A DNA stretch of 12,323 nucleotides, taken from assembly GCA_019058515.1 (NCBI GenBank), contig JAHPYY010000099.1, positions 1-12,323 on the forward strand. The letters are read 5' to 3'. Below are positions 9,774-12,323 of this stretch, one piece after another. This stretch comes from Promethearchaeota archaeon (GTDB taxonomy: Archaea > Asgardarchaeota > Lokiarchaeia > Sigynarchaeales > SOKP01). Position 1 is the first letter of the stretch. The number at the start of each line of letters is the position of its first letter. A model generated the notes under the pieces. It had not been told where the DNA came from, made no database searches, and was given only the letters and a program-made list of their open reading frames with translations. The position numbers were made by a program, and so were the translations under genes.

Positions 9774-12323
9774 TTAATCAAAAGGCTTTAATCTTTTAAC
9801 CAAAAAGTTAATTAGGCGTTTTAAAACTGAAAGATTTTTGAGAACTACTACAATTACTAAAGGTCTAATCAAACCGATTAAAAGTTTACCAAGGCTTTTT
9901 CGAAAGGTATTATATTCATATGTATCAAAGTCGTAATCTAAAAAGTAATAACGAGATTTGTGAACCTGTATATTAAGCGCGCTATAAAGAAATCCTTGAA
10001 TACCGAAGTAATCTTGTGTATATGAAATTTCCCCTTTAAGAAGATTGGGTTTAAAAATGTCTCCATTCAGTGCAGGGGGAAAGCCATAAGATTTAATTTT
10101 TTTCCAGATTGCAGGATCGGATTGTCTATTATTTGTTCTACTCTTATAACGAGTGGCTTTTATATAACCTCGCCAAGACTTATCTGATGCTATCTCTAAG
10201 ATTGAATTATCTTCAAGAAGAATTTGAGCAAATAAGTTTATAGCACCTTTATATCCTTCAAAATTAAAAACCTGAACATCAATATTATTATTACCGCGCT
10301 TAAGTTTATCCGTTATGTCGAATACTTTTACTCGATTCGATATTGGGATTATAGATAAGGAGAATCTACTTGAAACATCCCCAACATAACTTCCATTTAC
10401 TCTTAATCTTAAATAGTTGCATGCCATTACCTGTACAATTGCCTTTTTTACATTTTGGGTCAACGTGAAATCTTTCTGGAAATAGCGCCCAGATTTGCCT
10501 GACTTTTTTTCATTTATCCAAATCCAATGTGATGGTAGATATGGATCAAGAAATTTTATATTATCTTTGATTTGAGAAGCCTTTTCATCATAGCATTGAA
10601 TAATAAAGTCAAAAAGTTTTAAAACTATATCTAAACATGGTCTTTTGGCAGAACTTAGCCAAAACTTCTGATATTCGCCTCTACATTCCAACAAATGCAT
10701 TTTTTCATGATGTAATAGATTCAATATTCTCTTCTTTAACTCCTCGTTTAAGCGGTGCTTTTTAAGAACATTCGCAACTGTATAGCTTACTTTAATTTTT
10801 TCGCTTAGGAGTTTTCCCAATTCTGCTGCGAATATGAGATTTTTGAAATGTTCCTTTTCAAACAAGATATCTTTTTCTAAACGATTAAATTCAGACTTAC
10901 AGTTTAAACTCCTACGCTTTAATTCGTTAAAATACTTAAACGAGGGTATATAGTCTTGTCTAGCAAAAGGATGTTTAAAGAAATAAACATAGAAAAAAGG
11001 AAAAGATAAAATTGAAAATTTATTGAACATCGAGGGAATGTCACCTAAAATATCAAATGCTGTGCAAAAGCGATATAAATTTTTTTCTAAAATTCCGTAG
11101 AACAGAAATCCGAAATACTTTCGAAAGTTGTCTCTATTATGTCCTTTAAAGTTCCAACTTAAACTCGCAGTCAATATAGAACCATAAATCTCGTTTTCTC
11201 TGAGCGAATAATACCGAAAATTCCCCCACGAGGCGCATATCACTCCTAAACAGTTATTATTCTTTTTTTCGTAAGCGAGTTTTGAGATGTTGCAAATGTT
11301 CTTATCGGAGTTTTTTAAATCAGGGAAATTTCGCTGGACATTTAACATCGAGGGACTTAAAACAACCTTATATCCTGCATTAAGCAATTTTTCAACTTTT
11401 GGATAGTAAGTTTTAGGAGAATAGTCCCAATGCATCAAAATAACATCTTTTCTGAATTGTTTAAGCACATACTCGTCGTTTACCACTATATCGTCATACA
11501 TCATGACTTGGGTGTTTCCGGCATTTAAAGCAATTTCTACGAGTTTTTCGTAAAGTTCTAGATATGCTTGGCTTTTTCCAACTTTTTTAACATAGTCCAT
11601 TGATTTAAATCTTCCAAAATCGAAACTTTCGTCACAACCAATATGAAAGTAAGAACTGGAAAAAGAGTTTGAGAGATAATTTACAAAATCTTCAATAAAT
11701 TTGAACACTCGATTATCGATTAAGTTAAAACAATGAGCTCCAGGAAATTCACCTAAATTACGATACTTTTTATGACTAAGAATGTTATCTACATGACTAA
11801 AAGTCTCGAATATTGGACACAAAGTAATAAATCGTTCTTTTGCGTAAGCATCTATTTCCTTTATTTCTTCAGAAGTTAAAGCACCTCTATTCTTTCCAAT
11901 ATTTACATGATTAGGATGTGCATACATATCCTCAATGTACAAACAATAAAAATTAAGCTTATAATGGCTGATAATATCTATGAACCTCTTTGCGTTTTCG
12001 ACGGTAAATACTTGACCTCTGGAAATGTCCTGAGAAATTCCTCTTATGCTTAAATCTGGAGCATCAATGATTTCTATTTCTGGCAGTAAAACACGCTCGT
12101 GTAAGATTAAAGTTTGAGTTGATCTATCAGCTTCTAAAATAATGTAATTTTTAATCAATTGAATTAATGTTTGTAGACCGTAAAACAACCCCTTTTCGTG
12201 TTTTGAAGTAATAATTAGCGTTCCATTTGAAATTTCAAGGAGATAAGCTTCAAAACTCTCATTGAGAATATCATCGTCTTTGAAATAAAAATCGTGAATA
12301 TTTTGATTCTGATTATTATATGA
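9774..12323 (-). CDS. GH20 beta-N-acetylhexosaminidase-like protein (5' end outside window)
   Basis: At least 849 residues; the frame is open to the right edge. The TTG at 12188 is internal: the 45 codons before it encode EAYLLEIS and HEKGLFYGLQTL, the end of the GH20b domain that precedes the catalytic barrel. The barrel (about 85-400, counted from the edge) has LSIRGISQDISRG, EDMYAHP and the catalytic Asp-Glu pair in YFHIGCDES (D231-E232). It also has the active-site tryptophans in MHWDYSP and ICASWGN. GH20 enzymes remove terminal GlcNAc or GalNAc by substrate-assisted catalysis. A helical region follows (about 440-590), then a galactose-binding-like beta sandwich (about 600-725; YLRLRVNGSYVGDV). 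A hydrophobic and basic C-terminus (LLIGLIRPLVIVVVLKNL, then RLINFLVKRLK) may attach it to a membrane. The signal peptide, if any, is out of view. larB follows on the same strand. Confidence 0.88.
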   Translation of the reverse strand, partial: SYNNQNQNIHDFYFKDDDILNESFEAYLLEISNGTLIITSKHEKGLFYGLQTLIQLIKNYIILEADRSTQTLILHERVLLPEIEIIDAPDLSIRGISQDISRGQVFTVENAKRFIDIISHYKLNFYCLYIEDMYAHPNHVNIGKNRGALTSEEIKEIDAYAKERFITLCPIFETFSHVDNILSHKKYRNLGEFPGAHCFNLIDNRVFKFIEDFVNYLSNSFSSSYFHIGCDESFDFGRFKSMDYVKKVGKSQAYLELYEKLVEIALNAGNTQVMMYDDIVVNDEYVLKQFRKDVILMHWDYSPKTYYPKVEKLLNAGYKVVLSPSMLNVQRNFPDLKNSDKNICNISKLAYEKKNNNCLGVICASWGNFRYYSLRENEIYGSILTASLSWNFKGHNRDNFRKYFGFLFYGILEKNLYRFCTAFDILGDIPSMFNKFSILSFPFFYVYFFKHPFARQDYIPSFKYFNELKRRSLNCKSEFNRLEKDILFEKEHFKNLIFAAELGKLLSEKIKVSYTVANVLKKHRLNEELKKRILNLLHHEKMHLLECRGEYQKFWLSSAKRPCLDIVLKLFDFIIQCYDEKASQIKDNIKFLDPYLPSHWIWINEKKSGKSGRYFQKDFTLTQNVKKAIVQVMACNYLRLRVNGSYVGDVSSRFSLSIIPISNRVKVFDITDKLKRGNNNIDVQVFNFEGYKGAINLFAQILLEDNSILEIASDKSWRGYIKATRYKSRTNNRQSDPAIWKKIKSYGFPPALNGDIFKPNLLKGEISYTQDYFGIQGFLYSALNIQVHKSRYYFLDYDFDTYEYNTFRKSLGKLLIGLIRPLVIVVVLKNLSVLKRLINFLVKRLKPFD

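Noticed and set aside
1..12323. tRNA, rRNA, CRISPR array, insertion sequence or prophage genes
   Set aside because: No cloverleaf T-arm motifs, conserved rRNA blocks, regularly spaced repeats, transposase motifs or terminal inverted repeats were seen on either strand.

Overview
The window looks like chromosomal DNA from an uncultured, anaerobic archaeon, most likely of the Asgard (Promethearchaeota/Lokiarchaeia-like) lineage. It is strongly AT-rich, and several genes are preceded by archaeal TATA boxes with very short leaders. It also encodes rubrerythrin, a small histone-fold protein, and two proteins with longin/roadblock-like alpha-beta domains of the kind abundant in Asgard genomes. The lineage assignment is inference; there is no rRNA or tRNA in the window to settle it.

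Layout. (1) 1-1106, plus strand: the 3' part of a B12-binding-type radical SAM gene that continues off the left edge. (2) 1134-2885, all minus: rubrerythrin, a two-domain longin/roadblock-like protein and a 68-residue histone-fold protein with a truncated third helix. (3) 2886-3352: a 467-base gene-free stretch with a repeat-rich promoter for the histone gene. (4) 3353-6116: a nickel locus. A NikR-type nickel regulator and a small alkaline-phosphatase-superfamily-like protein form a minus-strand pair, divergent from larC, the nickel insertase of the nickel-pincer nucleotide (NPN) cofactor. (5) 6132-7511, minus: a TPR protein and a six-helix membrane protein. (6) 7644-8738, minus: a winged-helix plus longin-like plus helical protein. 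(7) 8911-9693, minus: larB, the first NPN-biosynthesis enzyme. (8) 9774-12323, minus: a large GH20 hexosaminidase-like gene whose 5' end lies beyond the right edge. The reading frame is open through the last base of the window, so the true start is not visible.

How it fits together. LarB (carboxylation and hydrolysis of nicotinic acid adenine dinucleotide) and LarC (CTP-dependent nickel insertion) are two of the three NPN enzymes. LarE (sulfur insertion) and LarA (lactate racemase) are not in the window. NikR beside larC, with a shared AT-rich divergent promoter holding a 7-13-7 inverted repeat, suggests nickel-dependent control of cofactor synthesis. The NikR itself is unusual: a roughly 36-residue His-rich insertion gives four HxH pairs ahead of the normal nickel site. 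This NikR / phosphatase-like / larC cluster is the most interesting part of the window. The remaining genes look like independent transcription units, several ending in T-tracts of 7-10 bases.
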